Translations under genes and position numbers: made by a program | In this document: positions 1 through 8,912 of the stretch, one piece after another | Layout of the letters: the number at the start of each line of letters is the position of its first letter | Numbering within the stretch: the stretch's first letter is position 1 | The notes under the pieces: model-generated | The model's database searches: none | Told to the model about the DNA's origin: nothing | Seen by the model: only the letters and a program-made list of their open reading frames with translations | Assembly (NCBI RefSeq): GCF_004339675.1 | Contig: NZ_SLVM01000005.1 | Span: 62,001 to 126,000 of the forward strand | Direction: 5' to 3' | Source of the DNA: Rhodovulum steppense | Lineage (GTDB): Bacteria; Pseudomonadota; Alphaproteobacteria; Rhodobacterales; Rhodobacteraceae | DNA: 64,000 bases

Positions 1-27
1 CAGCGGGTGGTCTTCGATCGGGGCCAT
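1..27 (-). CDS. Possible 5' end of a gene leaving the left edge
   Basis: An ATG at 27 on the minus strand opens a frame reading MAPIEDHPL before the window ends. No clear ribosome binding site precedes it, and nine codons cannot identify a product. It is listed only because nothing else explains the left edge. It could equally be non-coding. Confidence 0.25.
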
Positions 28-154
28 GGCGGGCTCTCGGCTGACTCGGGGCTCACCCAAGCTCTAGCGCATGGATGGGGATTGTAAACGTGACAGGGAC
101 GCGCCCCGAAGACATGTCAGGGTCTTACGCCGGGACAGGACTGCTCTGCCTGCC

Positions 155-177
155 CCTTCTTCTTGGTTCAAATACCC
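155..177. repeat. Short copy of the intergenic TTCTTCTTGG..AAATACCC element
   Basis: The plus strand reads CCTTCTTCTTGG followed by TTCAAATACCC. It resembles the left part of the longer elements at 55061 and 62410 and the short copy at 6269. It lies downstream of pntB, outside any gene. A role in transcript 3' ends is inferred only from position. Confidence 0.5.
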
Positions 178-243
178 ATAACCGCACGAAGTGCCGGAAG
201 GCTTGCGCCGAAGGCGCTCAATTGGAAACGTCAGCGAGAATGC

Positions 244-271
244 AAAACGCCCCGCCAACCGGGCGGGGCGT
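244..271 (-). terminator. Rho-independent terminator of pntAB
   Basis: On the minus strand a perfect 10-bp stem (ACGCCCCGCC / GGCGGGGCGT) with a 5-base loop is followed by a short T run (AAAA at 244-247 on the plus strand). It lies 22 bases downstream of the pntB stop, so it should end the pntAB transcript. Confidence 0.8.
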
Positions 272-293
272 CCGGACCGCACTGCGCTCCCGT

Positions 294-1730
294 TCAGCGC
301 AACTGTGAGAGCAGCTTGTCGAGGCTGTCCTTGGCATCGCCGTAGAACATCCGCGTATTCTCCTTGTAGAACAGCGGGTTCTCGATGCCCGAATAGCCGG
401 TGCCCTGGCCGCGCTTCGAGACGAAGACCTGTTTGGCCTTCCAGACTTCCAGAACCGGCATCCCCGCGATGGGAGAGTTCGGGTCGTCCTGCGCTGCGGG
501 GTTCACGATGTCGTTCGAGCCGATGACGATGACCACGTCCGTCGAGGGGAAATCGTCGTTGATCTCGTCCATCTCCAGCACGATGTCATAGGGCACCTTG
601 GCCTCGGCCAGCAGCACGTTCATGTGCCCGGGCAGACGGCCCGCCACCGGGTGGATGGCGAAGCGGACGGTCTTGCCCTGCTTGCGCAGATGCTCGGTCA
701 GCACCGACACCGCGTTCTGCGCCTGCGCCACGGCCATGCCATAGCCCGGCACGATGATGATGCTGTCGGCATCGTCCAGCGCAGCGGCCACGCCCTCGGC
801 GTCGATGGCGATCATCTCGCCCTCGACCGCCGCCGCCGGCCCCCCGGTGCCGCCGAAGCCGCCCAGGATCACGCTGACGAAATGCCGGTTCATCGCGCGG
901 CACATGATGTAGGACAGGATCGCACCGGACGAGCCCACCAGCGCGCCGACCACGATCAAGAGGTCATTGCCGAGGCTGAAGCCGATCGCCGCCGCCGCCC
1001 AGCCCGAATAGGAGTTCAGCATCGAGACGACCACCGGCATGTCGGCGCCGCCGATGCCCATGATCAGGTGATAGCCGATGAACAGCGCCAGCAGCGTCAT
1101 CAGGAACAGCGCCAGGAAGCCGCCGCCCTGGAAGTACCAGACCGCCGTCACCACCGACAGGATCGCCGCGGTAGCGTTGAGCAGATGCCCGCCGGGCAGC
1201 TTCTTGGCCGCCGTGTTCACCTTGCCCGCCAGCTTGCCATAGGCAACGACCGACCCGGTGAAGGTCACCGCCCCGATCCAGATCCCCAGCACCAGTTCGA
1301 CGCGCAGGATGTTGATCTCGACGGGCGTCTTCTTGGCCACAATCGCGGCGAAGCCGTTGACCAGCGCAGCGCGGCCCTCGTCGGTCATCGCCAGAACACG
1401 GGTCGTTTCGAAATCCGCGTTGAAACCGACGAACACCGCCGCAAGGCCGACCAGAGAGTGCATGATCGCCACAAGCTCGGGCATCTGGGTCATCTGGACC
1501 CTGGTGGCCAACTGGTAGCCAATCGCCGCGCCGCCCGCGATAAGGATCAGCGACATGAGCCAAAGCCCCTGCCCCGGCCCGACCAGCGTCGAGACGACCG
1601 CGATGGCCATGCCGACGATGCCGTACCAGATCGCGCGCTTGGCGCTTTCCTGTCCGCTCAGCCCGCCCAGCGCGAGGATGAAGAGGACAGCCGCGACCAC
1701 ATAGGCCGCTGTCGTGAAGCCGAAATCCAT
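294..1730 (-). CDS. pntB: NAD(P) transhydrogenase, beta subunit
   Basis: PntB is the membrane dII plus NADP(H)-binding dIII subunit of proton-translocating transhydrogenase, which uses the proton gradient to reduce NADP+ with NADH. The N-terminal half is a series of hydrophobic helices. The C-terminal domain carries the NADP-binding [10 protein letters not shown] motif and the later [12 protein letters not shown] and [10 protein letters not shown] segments typical of dIII. An ATG at 1739 is possible, but the AGAGGG Shine-Dalgarno sequence abuts it and is well spaced (9 bases) from the ATG at 1730, which gives MDFGF and 478 residues. It directly follows pntA and is clearly co-transcribed with it. 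Confidence 0.95.
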   Translation of the reverse strand: MDFGFTTAAYVVAAVLFILALGGLSGQESAKRAIWYGIVGMAIAVVSTLVGPGQGLWLMSLILIAGGAAIGYQLATRVQMTQMPELVAIMHSLVGLAAVFVGFNADFETTRVLAMTDEGRAALVNGFAAIVAKKTPVEINILRVELVLGIWIGAVTFTGSVVAYGKLAGKVNTAAKKLPGGHLLNATAAILSVVTAVWYFQGGGFLALFLMTLLALFIGYHLIMGIGGADMPVVVSMLNSYSGWAAAAIGFSLGNDLLIVVGALVGSSGAILSYIMCRAMNRHFVSVILGGFGGTGGPAAAVEGEMIAIDAEGVAAALDDADSIIIVPGYGMAVAQAQNAVSVLTEHLRKQGKTVRFAIHPVAGRLPGHMNVLLAEAKVPYDIVLEMDEINDDFPSTDVVIVIGSNDIVNPAAQDDPNSPIAGMPVLEVWKAKQVFVSKRGQGTGYSGIENPLFYKENTRMFYGDAKDSLDKLLSQLR

Positions 1731-1745
1731 TGTCCCCATCCCTCT

Positions 1746-3320
1746 TTACGATTTCTGGAACATGGCGAGCATGCGCCGTGTCACGAGGAAGCCACCGAAG
1801 ATGTTGATCGACGCCATAAAGATCGCGAGGATCGACAGCAGGATCACCAGATAGGAACCCGATCCGATCTGCATCAGTGCGCCCAGGATGATGATCGACG
1901 AGATCGCGTTGGTGATCGCCATCAGCGGCGTGTGCAGTGAGTGCGAGACGTTCCAGATCACCTGGAAGCCGACGAAGACCGCCAGCACGAAAACGATGAA
2001 ATGCTGCATGAAACTCGCGGGCGCCACGAGGCCCACGGCCAGCAGCAGAGCCCCGCCCCCGGCCAACAGGCCGACCTGGGTCAGCGTCTGCTTCCTGAAC
2101 GCGGCCACTTCCTTGGCCCGTTTCTCCTCGGGCGTCAGTTCCTTGGGCTTTTCCTTCTTCGGCGCGGCGGCAATCGCCTTCACCTTGGGCGGCGGCGGCG
2201 GGAAGGTGATCTCGCCCTCATAGGTCACCGTCGCGCCGCGGATCACGTCATCCTCCATGTTGTGAACGACCTTGCCATCCTTGCCGGGCGTCAGGTCGGT
2301 CATCATGTGACGGATGTTGTTGGAATAAAGCGTCGAGGATTGCGTCGCCATGCGGCTGGGGAAGTCGGTATAGCCGACGATGGTCACGCCGTTGCCGGAC
2401 ACGATCTTCTTGTCGGCCACCGTCAGGTCGCAGTTGCCACCCTTCTCGGCGGCAAGGTCGATCACGACAGAGCCGGGCTTCATCGCCGCGACCATGTCCT
2501 CGGTCCACAGCTTGGGCGCGGGACGGCCGGGGATCAGGGCGGTGGTGATGACGATATCCATGTCGGGGGCAAGCTCGCGGAACTTCTCGAGCTGCTTTTC
2601 CCGGAACTCGGGGCTCGACGGCGCGGCATAGCCACCGGTGGCGGCGCCGTCCTGGGTGGCGTCCTCGAAATCGAGATAGACGAACTCGGCGCCCATCGAT
2701 TCGATCTGCTCGGCCACTTCGGGGCGCACGTCAAAGGCATGGACGATGGCGCCCAGCGAGGTCGCCGTACCGATCGCGGCAAGGCCAGCAACACCGGCGC
2801 CGACGATCAGCACCTTGGCCGGCGGTACCTTGCCCGCGGCGGTCACCTGGCCGGTGAAGAAGCGGCCGAAATTGTTGCCAGCTTCGATCACCGCGCGATA
2901 GCCCGCGATATTCGCCATCGAGGACAGCGCGTCCATCTTCTGGGCGCGGGAAATGCGCGGCACCATGTCCATCGCCAGGACATTCGCGCCCCGGTCCTTG
3001 CAGCGCTGCAACAGCGCCTCGTTCTGAGCCGGCCAGAAAAAGCTGATCAGCGTCTGGCCCTTGCGCAGGTTGTCGGCCTCGGCCTCGGACGGCTCGCGCA
3101 CCTTGACCACGATATCGGCCGCCTGCCACAGCGCGGCGGCCGAATGAACGACCTCGACCCCGGCCTTCTGATAAGCGGAATCAGAGAATCCCGCCTTTTC
3201 GCCCGCGCCGGTCTCGATCAGACAGCTATAGCCCAGCTTTTGCAGCTGGAGCGCGCTGTCCGGGGTCATGGCCACGCGGGCCTCGCCCTCGAATATCTCC
3301 TTGGGTGCGCCGATCTTCAC
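1746..3320 (-). CDS. pntA: NAD(P) transhydrogenase, alpha subunit
   Basis: PntA carries the NAD(H)-binding dI domain and the first membrane helices of transhydrogenase. The protein opens with [20 protein letters not shown], as in alanine dehydrogenase/PntA. It has the nucleotide-binding [20 protein letters not shown] motif near residue 170, a proline/lysine-rich linker around 370-400, and four hydrophobic helices at the C-terminus. At 524 residues it is the fused single-chain alpha form, not the split PntAA/PntAB form seen in some alphaproteobacteria. The start is GTG with GAGGGGA upstream. The 135-base gap upstream probably holds the pnt promoter. Confidence 0.95.
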   Translation of the reverse strand: MKIGAPKEIFEGEARVAMTPDSALQLQKLGYSCLIETGAGEKAGFSDSAYQKAGVEVVHSAAALWQAADIVVKVREPSEAEADNLRKGQTLISFFWPAQNEALLQRCKDRGANVLAMDMVPRISRAQKMDALSSMANIAGYRAVIEAGNNFGRFFTGQVTAAGKVPPAKVLIVGAGVAGLAAIGTATSLGAIVHAFDVRPEVAEQIESMGAEFVYLDFEDATQDGAATGGYAAPSSPEFREKQLEKFRELAPDMDIVITTALIPGRPAPKLWTEDMVAAMKPGSVVIDLAAEKGGNCDLTVADKKIVSGNGVTIVGYTDFPSRMATQSSTLYSNNIRHMMTDLTPGKDGKVVHNMEDDVIRGATVTYEGEITFPPPPPKVKAIAAAPKKEKPKELTPEEKRAKEVAAFRKQTLTQVGLLAGGGALLLAVGLVAPASFMQHFIVFVLAVFVGFQVIWNVSHSLHTPLMAITNAISSIIILGALMQIGSGSYLVILLSILAIFMASINIFGGFLVTRRMLAMFQKS

Positions 3321-3455
3321 GTTGTCTGTCCCCTCTCTCAGGCGACGGGACCCGAAGGCCCCGCGTCAAGTCGCAGTCTCTTACCATCGCGCAATTAAGT
3401 TTCACAAGCGCATCGCCAAGGATTCCGGAACGCATCCTTTGGTCGCAACGCCGCA

Positions 3456-3920
3456 TCACAGCCAGCGGCGCACCCGCGCGCAATAGGCATCGAAGGCGGG
3501 GCCGAAATGCGCGCGCAGCAGCGTCTCTTCATGGCGGATGAATCGCGCCTCGATCACCTTCACGAAAAGCGGCACCAGGATCAGGCTGGGCAGCGCATCC
3601 CAGATCAGGATCAGCCCCAGCAGGATCGCGACATCGGCCAGGTAGATCGGGTTGCGCGAGAACCGGTAAAGCCCGGTGGTGACCAGTGTATCGGGCCGCA
3701 TGCGCGGGATCAGCGAGGTGCGCGCCAGCAGGAACTGGAGCGCCGCCCAGCCCATGACGGCCAGTCCCGCACCGACCAGCCCGGTGCCGATCACATCGCC
3801 CGCCCGCCCGGTGACCTCCATCGGGAAAAGCCGCGCCTGCAGCCAGGCCAGCGCGGCGAACAGGGCCAGCCAGACCGGCGGCAGTTCGACATGATGAATA
3901 AGATGAATAAGCCGTTTCAT
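3456..3920 (-). CDS. Isoprenylcysteine methyltransferase-like membrane protein
   Basis: This is a 154-residue integral membrane protein of the ICMT/phospholipid methyltransferase-like family. It shows about four hydrophobic helices and the C-terminal signature of the family: TGLYRFSRNPIYLAD (RNPxY), then ARFIRHEETLLRAHFGPAFDAYCARVRRWL-type residues (E-E, F-G-x-x-Y). Members methylate small molecules or lipids with SAM, and the substrate cannot be told from sequence. A longer frame upstream to 4118 overlaps kynU and lacks coding character, so the ATG at 3920 (MKRLIHL) is preferred. It is divergent from kynU and upstream of pntA. Confidence 0.75.
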   Translation of the reverse strand: MKRLIHLIHHVELPPVWLALFAALAWLQARLFPMEVTGRAGDVIGTGLVGAGLAVMGWAALQFLLARTSLIPRMRPDTLVTTGLYRFSRNPIYLADVAILLGLILIWDALPSLILVPLFVKVIEARFIRHEETLLRAHFGPAFDAYCARVRRWL

Positions 3921-4096
3921 GGCAGCCTTCCGCCCATGCGGCGTCCCTGCAACAGTGCCGCGGTTTTCCGCCCTGCCGGACCGCGACAGGACGTGACCTG
4001 CCCCCTCTACCCGCCCCGCGCCGCACCGATCAAGGACAGATCGCCCCCTTGCGCGCCAGCCCGCCCGCGGGCAAGGCTGACCGCAAGGAGAGCCCG

Positions 4097-5290
4097 ATGA
4101 CCGGTTTCGCCGCCACACGCAAACTGTTCCACCTGCCCCGGGGTGTGATCTATCTCGACGGCAATTCGCTGGGTCCGATGCCCGTTGCCGCCGCCGACAG
4201 GGTCGCGCAGACCATGCGCGAGGAATGGGGCGAGATGCTGATCGGCGGCTGGAACAAGGCGGGCTGGATGGCGCAGCCGCGCGCGCTGGGCGACCGCCTG
4301 GGCCGGCTGATCGGGGCCGAACCGGGCAGCGTGGTGCTGGGCGACACGCTTTCGGTCAAGGTCTACCAGGCGCTTGCCGCGGCGCTTGAGATGCGGCCAG
4401 ACCGGCGCGTGATCCTCAGCGATTCCGGTAACTTTCCGACCGATCTTTACATGGCCGAAGGGCTGGTCGCCGGGCTTGGCCGCGGCCATCAACTGGTCAC
4501 CGTCGCGCCCGAGGCGGTCGAGGACCGGATCGGCCCGGATGTCGCGGTGCTGATGCTGACCGAGGTGGATTACCGCACCGGCCGACGCCACGACATGGCG
4601 CGGCTGACCCGCGCGGCACATGACGCGGGCGCGTTGGTGCTCTGGGATCTGGCACATTCCGCCGGGGCTTTTGCGGTCGATCTGGCGGGCACGGGGGCCG
4701 ATTTCGCCGCCGGTTGCACCTACAAATACCTCAACGCAGGCCCCGGCGTGCCCGCCTTCATCTATGTCGCCCCCCGCCATCAGGACGCCGCGCGCCCCGC
4801 GCTGTCAGGCTGGCTGGGCCATGCCGCGCCCTTCGCCTTCGAACCGGCCTACCGCCCCGGCGCGGGCATCGAACGGATGCGCGTGGGCACGCCGCCGGTG
4901 TTGCAGATGGCCGCGCTCGAATCCGCGCTCGACATCTGGGACGGCGTCGACATGGCCGCGCTGCGCGCCCGCTCGGTCGAACTGACCGAGCTGTTCATCG
5001 TGCTGGTCGAGCCGCGCTGCCCCGATCTGCACCTTGCCACTCCGCGCGACCCGGACCAGCGCGGCAGCCAGGTTTCGTTCCGCTTCCCCGACGGATACGC
5101 GGCCATGCAGGCCCTGATCGCGCGCGGCGTGATCGGCGATTTCCGTGCGCCCGACATCATGCGCTTCGGCTTCGCCCCGCTCTATATCGGCGAGGACGAG
5201 GTGCGCCGCGCCGCCGATATCCTGGCCGATGTGATGGAGAACAGGCTGTGGGACGACCCCGCCTATCATGTCCGCGCGGCCGTGACCTGA
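4097..5290 (+). CDS. kynU: Kynureninase
   Basis: KynU is a PLP-dependent hydrolase converting kynurenine (or 3-hydroxykynurenine) to anthranilate (or 3-hydroxyanthranilate) plus alanine in tryptophan catabolism. The 397-residue protein is of normal length. It has the N-terminal LPRGVIYLDGNSLGPMP motif, SGNFPTDLYMAEGL, DLAHSAGAFAVDL, and the PLP-lysine motif CTYKYLNAGPG. The ATG at 4097 has AAGGAG six bases upstream. No other kynurenine-pathway gene is adjacent. The following GNAT gene starts only 17 bases later and is probably co-transcribed. Confidence 0.93.
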   Translation: MTGFAATRKLFHLPRGVIYLDGNSLGPMPVAAADRVAQTMREEWGEMLIGGWNKAGWMAQPRALGDRLGRLIGAEPGSVVLGDTLSVKVYQALAAALEMRPDRRVILSDSGNFPTDLYMAEGLVAGLGRGHQLVTVAPEAVEDRIGPDVAVLMLTEVDYRTGRRHDMARLTRAAHDAGALVLWDLAHSAGAFAVDLAGTGADFAAGCTYKYLNAGPGVPAFIYVAPRHQDAARPALSGWLGHAAPFAFEPAYRPGAGIERMRVGTPPVLQMAALESALDIWDGVDMAALRARSVELTELFIVLVEPRCPDLHLATPRDPDQRGSQVSFRFPDGYAAMQALIARGVIGDFRAPDIMRFGFAPLYIGEDEVRRAADILADVMENRLWDDPAYHVRAAVT

Positions 5291-5307
5291 TCGCGCCCCG
5301 GCTGCGC

Positions 5308-5763
5308 ATGCGCCCCGCCCGGCCAGGCGACGGGGTGGCCGCGCATGCGGTTTTCTATGCCGCTGTCCATCACGGCACATCCGCCGCCTATGGCCCCGAG
5401 GAACGCGCCGCCTGGGCCCCCTCGCCCGAGCCCGCCCCGGGCTGGGAGGAACAGCTGCTGGCCGGAACCACCCTTCTGGCCGAGGCCGGGCGAAAGATCG
5501 TGGGCTTCATGACGCTGGACGCCGACGGCCATCTGGAATTCGCCTATGTCGCGCCCGACCGGATGGGCCAGGGCATCGGCGCGGCGCTGCATGACGCGAT
5601 CGTGGCGACCGCGCGCAAGGCCGGACTGGGGCTGTTGACCACCGAGGCCAGCCTGATCGCCCGGCCCTTCTACGCCCGCCACGGCTGGCGCGAGACCGGC
5701 CGCCAGAGCGTCATCCGCCACGGCATCGCCCTGACGAATTTCCGCATGGAACTGGCGCTTTGA
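5308..5763 (+). CDS. GNAT family N-acetyltransferase
   Basis: This 151-residue protein has the GNAT fold pattern: an N-terminal MRPARPGDGVAAHAVFY segment, a beta-strand pair FMTLDADGHLEFAYVAPD, the acetyl-CoA pyrophosphate-binding loop RMGQGIGAALHD, and the C-terminal FYARHGWRETGR motif. The acceptor substrate is unknown. It follows kynU closely and converges, 6 bases apart, with the cytochrome c gene. The ATG at 5308 is used because no better start lies between it and the kynU stop. Confidence 0.85.
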   Translation: MRPARPGDGVAAHAVFYAAVHHGTSAAYGPEERAAWAPSPEPAPGWEEQLLAGTTLLAEAGRKIVGFMTLDADGHLEFAYVAPDRMGQGIGAALHDAIVATARKAGLGLLTTEASLIARPFYARHGWRETGRQSVIRHGIALTNFRMELAL

Positions 5764-5769
5764 CGCCGC

Positions 5770-6189
5770 TCAATGGATGCCGTTCGCGCGCTGCACCTCG
5801 CGCACGAAGGCGATGATCGCGGCGATCTCATCATCTCTGACACCGGGCACCGAGGGCATGTCGCCGAACGGCCAATGATGCGCGACCACGCCGCGCCGCA
5901 CGGCCATCCAGAACGCAATGTCGCCGTGATGCGAGGGTTCATAGACACGGTGAATCAGCGGCGGCCCGAGGCCCAGCCGCCCTCCGGCATCGGGGCCATG
6001 GCATTCGGCGCAATTCCGGCCAAAGGCCGCCTGACCGACCTGCGCCATGTCGCTTAGCCCGGGCAGGGCCACCTGAACCATCGCCCGGGGCTCGACCGGC
6101 GCGGGCGTCTGGCCGAAAGGCACCATCGACACCGCCGCCAGCGCGACCAACGCCACAGCCCCCATCCCCGCGATCCACCAGCGCCGCAT
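5770..6189 (-). CDS. Membrane-anchored c-type cytochrome
   Basis: This is a 139-residue protein with an uncleaved-looking N-terminal hydrophobic segment (residues 6-24), so it is probably anchored in the inner membrane with the haem domain in the periplasm. It has a single CxxCH haem-attachment motif (CAECH, residues 60-64) and a likely distal methionine in GDMPSVPGV (M111). It resembles small cytochromes c of the CcoP/SorB-like type that act as electron carriers. No oxidase or dehydrogenase partner lies nearby, so the donor and acceptor are unknown. Confidence 0.88.
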   Translation of the reverse strand: MRRWWIAGMGAVALVALAAVSMVPFGQTPAPVEPRAMVQVALPGLSDMAQVGQAAFGRNCAECHGPDAGGRLGLGPPLIHRVYEPSHHGDIAFWMAVRRGVVAHHWPFGDMPSVPGVRDDEIAAIIAFVREVQRANGIH

Positions 6190-6268
6190 CCGCCCACCCT
6201 TGTTCGGCTGAACAAGTCTGAGCCTTCCAGCAGGGGGAACCTCAAGTCACAGCGCCGTGTGCCCTGAT

Positions 6269-6290
6269 CTTCTTCTTGGAAAAAATACCC
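6269..6290. repeat. Short copy of the intergenic TTCTTCTTGG..AATACCC element
   Basis: The plus strand reads CTTCTTCTTGG then AAAAAATACCC, between the start of the cytochrome c gene and the end of the gamma-glutamyl-GABA hydrolase gene. It matches the copy at 155-177 and the left part of the long copies at 55061 and 62410. Confidence 0.45.
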
Positions 6291-6301
6291 GATGCACCGG
6301 C

Positions 6302-7078
6302 TCAGGCCAGGCGCCGCACCGAAGGGCAATGCCCTGCCGCCCAGGCCGCCACCGCCTGCCCGAACGCCTCGAACAGCGGGCGCGAAACCGGATCGCAGGC
6401 GGCCTTGTATTCGGGATGCCATTGCACCGCGAGGGCAAAGCCCGCCGCGCCCTCGACATGCAGCGCCTCGGGCGTGCCGTCGGGCGCCCAGCCCTCGATC
6501 ACGATGCGCGCGCCGGGCGACTTGATCCCCTGCCCGTGCAGCGTGTTGGTCATCACCTCGGTCGCGCCCAGCAGCCGGTGAAAGATGCCGCCTTCGGTGA
6601 ATGTCACCTTGTGGCGCAGGGCGAATTTCTCCTCCAGCGTGCCATCGGGCGGCATCCGGTGGTTCATCCGCCCCGGCAGATCGCGGATCTCGGGATGCAG
6701 AGAACCGCCCAGCGCCACGTTCACCTCCTGAAAGCCGCGGCAGATGCCGAAGAAGGGCTGCCCGCGCTCGACCAGCGCGCGGATCAGCGGCAGCGCGATC
6801 GCATCGCGCGCCCGGTCGAACGCGCCATGCGCCTCGGTCGCGGCCTCGCCATATTCCTCGGGATGCACGTTCGGCCGCCCGCCGGTGAACAAAAAGCCGT
6901 CGAAACTGTCCAGCAACTCGGGCACCGAGACGAAACGCGGATCGGCCGGGATCAGGAGCGGCAGCGCGCCCGCCACCTCGGCCACGGCCTCGGAATTCAT
7001 CGTGCCGCCGGCATGGGCAGGATACTCATCGTTGATCAGATAGCTGTTGCCGATGATGCCGACCCGAGGGCGCGCCAT
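6302..7078 (-). CDS. puuD: Gamma-glutamyl-gamma-aminobutyrate hydrolase family protein (class I glutamine amidotransferase-like)
   Basis: PuuD-type enzymes hydrolyse gamma-glutamyl-GABA to GABA and glutamate in putrescine degradation. The 258-residue protein has the class I amidotransferase nucleophile elbow FFGICRGFQEVNVALGG (Cys113), the GFLFTGGRPNVHPEEYG oxyanion region, and the catalytic His/Glu motif VQWHPEY near residue 238. Other putrescine genes are not adjacent, so the exact substrate is inferred from family only. ATG start at 7078. Confidence 0.85.
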   Translation of the reverse strand: MARPRVGIIGNSYLINDEYPAHAGGTMNSEAVAEVAGALPLLIPADPRFVSVPELLDSFDGFLFTGGRPNVHPEEYGEAATEAHGAFDRARDAIALPLIRALVERGQPFFGICRGFQEVNVALGGSLHPEIRDLPGRMNHRMPPDGTLEEKFALRHKVTFTEGGIFHRLLGATEVMTNTLHGQGIKSPGARIVIEGWAPDGTPEALHVEGAAGFALAVQWHPEYKAACDPVSRPLFEAFGQAVAAWAAGHCPSVRRLA

Positions 7079-7103
7079 GTTGTCCTCATGTACGGAAGCT
7101 ACC

Positions 7104-7280
7104 TCACGATATAGGGCTTTTGGGGCGAGGTGAAGAGCCAGCGTCCCTGGCCCCCCTGGTCCTGCAGCGGTCCGAGCAATAGCGCACCTCCGCCCAGTCC
7201 TTCGCCCATTTGCGCCGCCAAGCGAAGGGCCGCCCGCAGGCGGCGCAGGTCTTGGTGGGCAGGTCGCCCTTGCGGCGCAT
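7104..7280 (-). CDS. DUF2256 zinc-ribbon-like small protein
   Basis: This is a 58-residue basic protein with four cysteines (C12, C15, C35, C39) in the pattern CxxC...CxxxC and a WRRKW core, matching the DUF2256 family, which probably binds zinc. Its ATG lies 8 bases after the photolyase stop, so the two genes form a bicistronic unit. DUF2256 genes commonly sit next to cryptochrome/photolyase genes, but their function is unknown to me. Confidence 0.8.
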   Translation of the reverse strand: MRRKGDLPTKTCAACGRPFAWRRKWAKDWAEVRYCSDRCRTRGARDAGSSPRPKSPIS

Positions 7281-7288
7281 CTTCCCGC

Positions 7289-8815
7289 TCACAGATCGAG
7301 GCTCAACTGCCGCGCGTCGCCCCGGAGCCGCGGGGCGCGGTCGTTGACGAAACGGCCCGCGCGATCCTTGCGCGAGGCGTGGCGTTCGACGATCAGCGCC
7401 GCCTCGTCGTGAAAGCCTACCCGCGCCCGCACCGCCCAGACCGCCATCCGCGCCGCCCGGCCCGCGGCGGTCACGTCCACGATCGGCGCCGGATAGCGGC
7501 GGCCCAGAAGCCGCCCCGCCCCCTCCCAGCGCCAGGGCTCCTGCAGGAACGCATCCGGCACCGCGGCAAGTTCCGGCAGCCATTCCCGGGTGAACACGCC
7601 TTCCGGATCCTGCTCTTGCCCCTGCTTCACAGGGTTGTAGATGCGGATCGTGTTGATCCCCGTGGTGCCCGCCTGCATCTGCATCTGCGGCCAGTGGATG
7701 CCGGGTTCGTAATCGGTGAACATCCGCGCCAGATGCGCCCCCGTCGCCCGCCAGTCCAGCCACAGGTGATGGGACGCGACAGAGACCAGCATCGCCCGCA
7801 TCCGGAAGTTGAGCCATCCCGTCGCGATCAGCGACCGCATGCAGGCATCGACGAAAGGCAGCCCGGTTTCGCCCCGCGCCCACGCCGCCAGCCGCGCGGG
7901 GTCGGGATCGCGGGGGCGCAGCCCCTCGTAGGCCGGGTGCAGGCAAAGGCTTTCCAATCGGGGTTCGTCCTCGAGTTTCTGCATGAAATGATCCCGCCAT
8001 GCCAGCCGCGACGCAAAGCTCCCGAGGCTGCCCGCCCAGCCGTCCCGGGTGCCCCGCGCCTCGGTCCGGCGCCGCGCCGCCGCCTGCTCGACCTCGCGCG
8101 CCGACAGCGTGCCCAGCGCCAGATGGGGCGACAGCCGCGAACAGGCGGTGGCACCCGACAGGGGCGAGGCCATGGCGCGGCGATAGTCCTGTCCGCGAAC
8201 GTCCAGAAAGGTTTCCAGAAGGCCCAACCCCTCGGCCCGCCCGCCCTTTTGCCGCCCCGGGCAGGGATCGAAGCCGAGGCCCAAATCCCGCGCCTCGGGG
8301 ATGGCGCCGGGCAGCATGCCGGGCAGACCGCGCAGCGCGGCCGGGGGCGGGACCGGCGGTGCGCGCATCCTGCGGTCCCGCGCCGCGGCCCAGCCGTCGC
8401 GCCCCTGCAACCGCCGCACCACGCCCGATTGCGGAACTTCCTCCCAGCGCAGGCCGCAGCCCCGTGCCCAGGCCGCCACGCGCCGGTCGCGGGCATAGGT
8501 CCAGCCGTTGCCGGTTTCCTCGTGGCTGACCAGCCGCGCCACGGGCAGGCTGCCGGCCAGCGCGTCGAACACCTGGACCGCGTCGCCCACCACCACCTGC
8601 AGGGACGCGCCAAGCCCCGACAGCGCCGCCGACAGGTCGCGGAGCGATTCCGCCGTGAAACGCCATTGCCGGGCCGAGACGTCGGGCTGGCGCCAATAGT
8701 CCGGCTCGACGATGTAAAGCGGCAGCACCGCGCCCTCGCCCGACGCGGCCAGCGCCAGGGCGGCGTGATCGGCAAGCCTGAGATCGCGCTTGAACCAGAG
8801 AATCGTCACGTCCAT
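7289..8815 (-). CDS. Cryptochrome/deoxyribodipyrimidine photolyase family protein
   Basis: This is a 508-residue flavoprotein of the photolyase/cryptochrome superfamily. The N-terminal Rossmann-like antenna domain begins MDVTILWFKRDLRLADH. The C-terminal FAD domain includes SRLSPHLALGTLS, RLAWRDHFMQKLEDEP, LPFVDACMRSLIATGWLNFR, and GTTGINTIRIYNPVKQ. Family members repair UV photoproducts using blue light or act as light sensors, and sequence alone does not decide which. It is divergent from pepN (97 bp between them) and is followed by the DUF2256 gene. Confidence 0.85.
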   Translation of the reverse strand: MDVTILWFKRDLRLADHAALALAASGEGAVLPLYIVEPDYWRQPDVSARQWRFTAESLRDLSAALSGLGASLQVVVGDAVQVFDALAGSLPVARLVSHEETGNGWTYARDRRVAAWARGCGLRWEEVPQSGVVRRLQGRDGWAAARDRRMRAPPVPPPAALRGLPGMLPGAIPEARDLGLGFDPCPGRQKGGRAEGLGLLETFLDVRGQDYRRAMASPLSGATACSRLSPHLALGTLSAREVEQAAARRRTEARGTRDGWAGSLGSFASRLAWRDHFMQKLEDEPRLESLCLHPAYEGLRPRDPDPARLAAWARGETGLPFVDACMRSLIATGWLNFRMRAMLVSVASHHLWLDWRATGAHLARMFTDYEPGIHWPQMQMQAGTTGINTIRIYNPVKQGQEQDPEGVFTREWLPELAAVPDAFLQEPWRWEGAGRLLGRRYPAPIVDVTAAGRAARMAVWAVRARVGFHDEAALIVERHASRKDRAGRFVNDRAPRLRGDARQLSLDL

Positions 8816-8912
8816 GGCGAGAACATAAATCGAACATTCGAGGCCGCAATGCGGGCATCTTGCACCCGCCGCGCCAAAGGATAGGTCTTGGGCAGCCCAA
8901 GTGGAGAGAGTG

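Noticed and set aside
624-1940. Plus-strand 438-residue open frame opposite pntB
   Set aside because: Arg/His/Gln-rich shadow of a well-supported gene with no motif, typical of high-G+C antisense frames.
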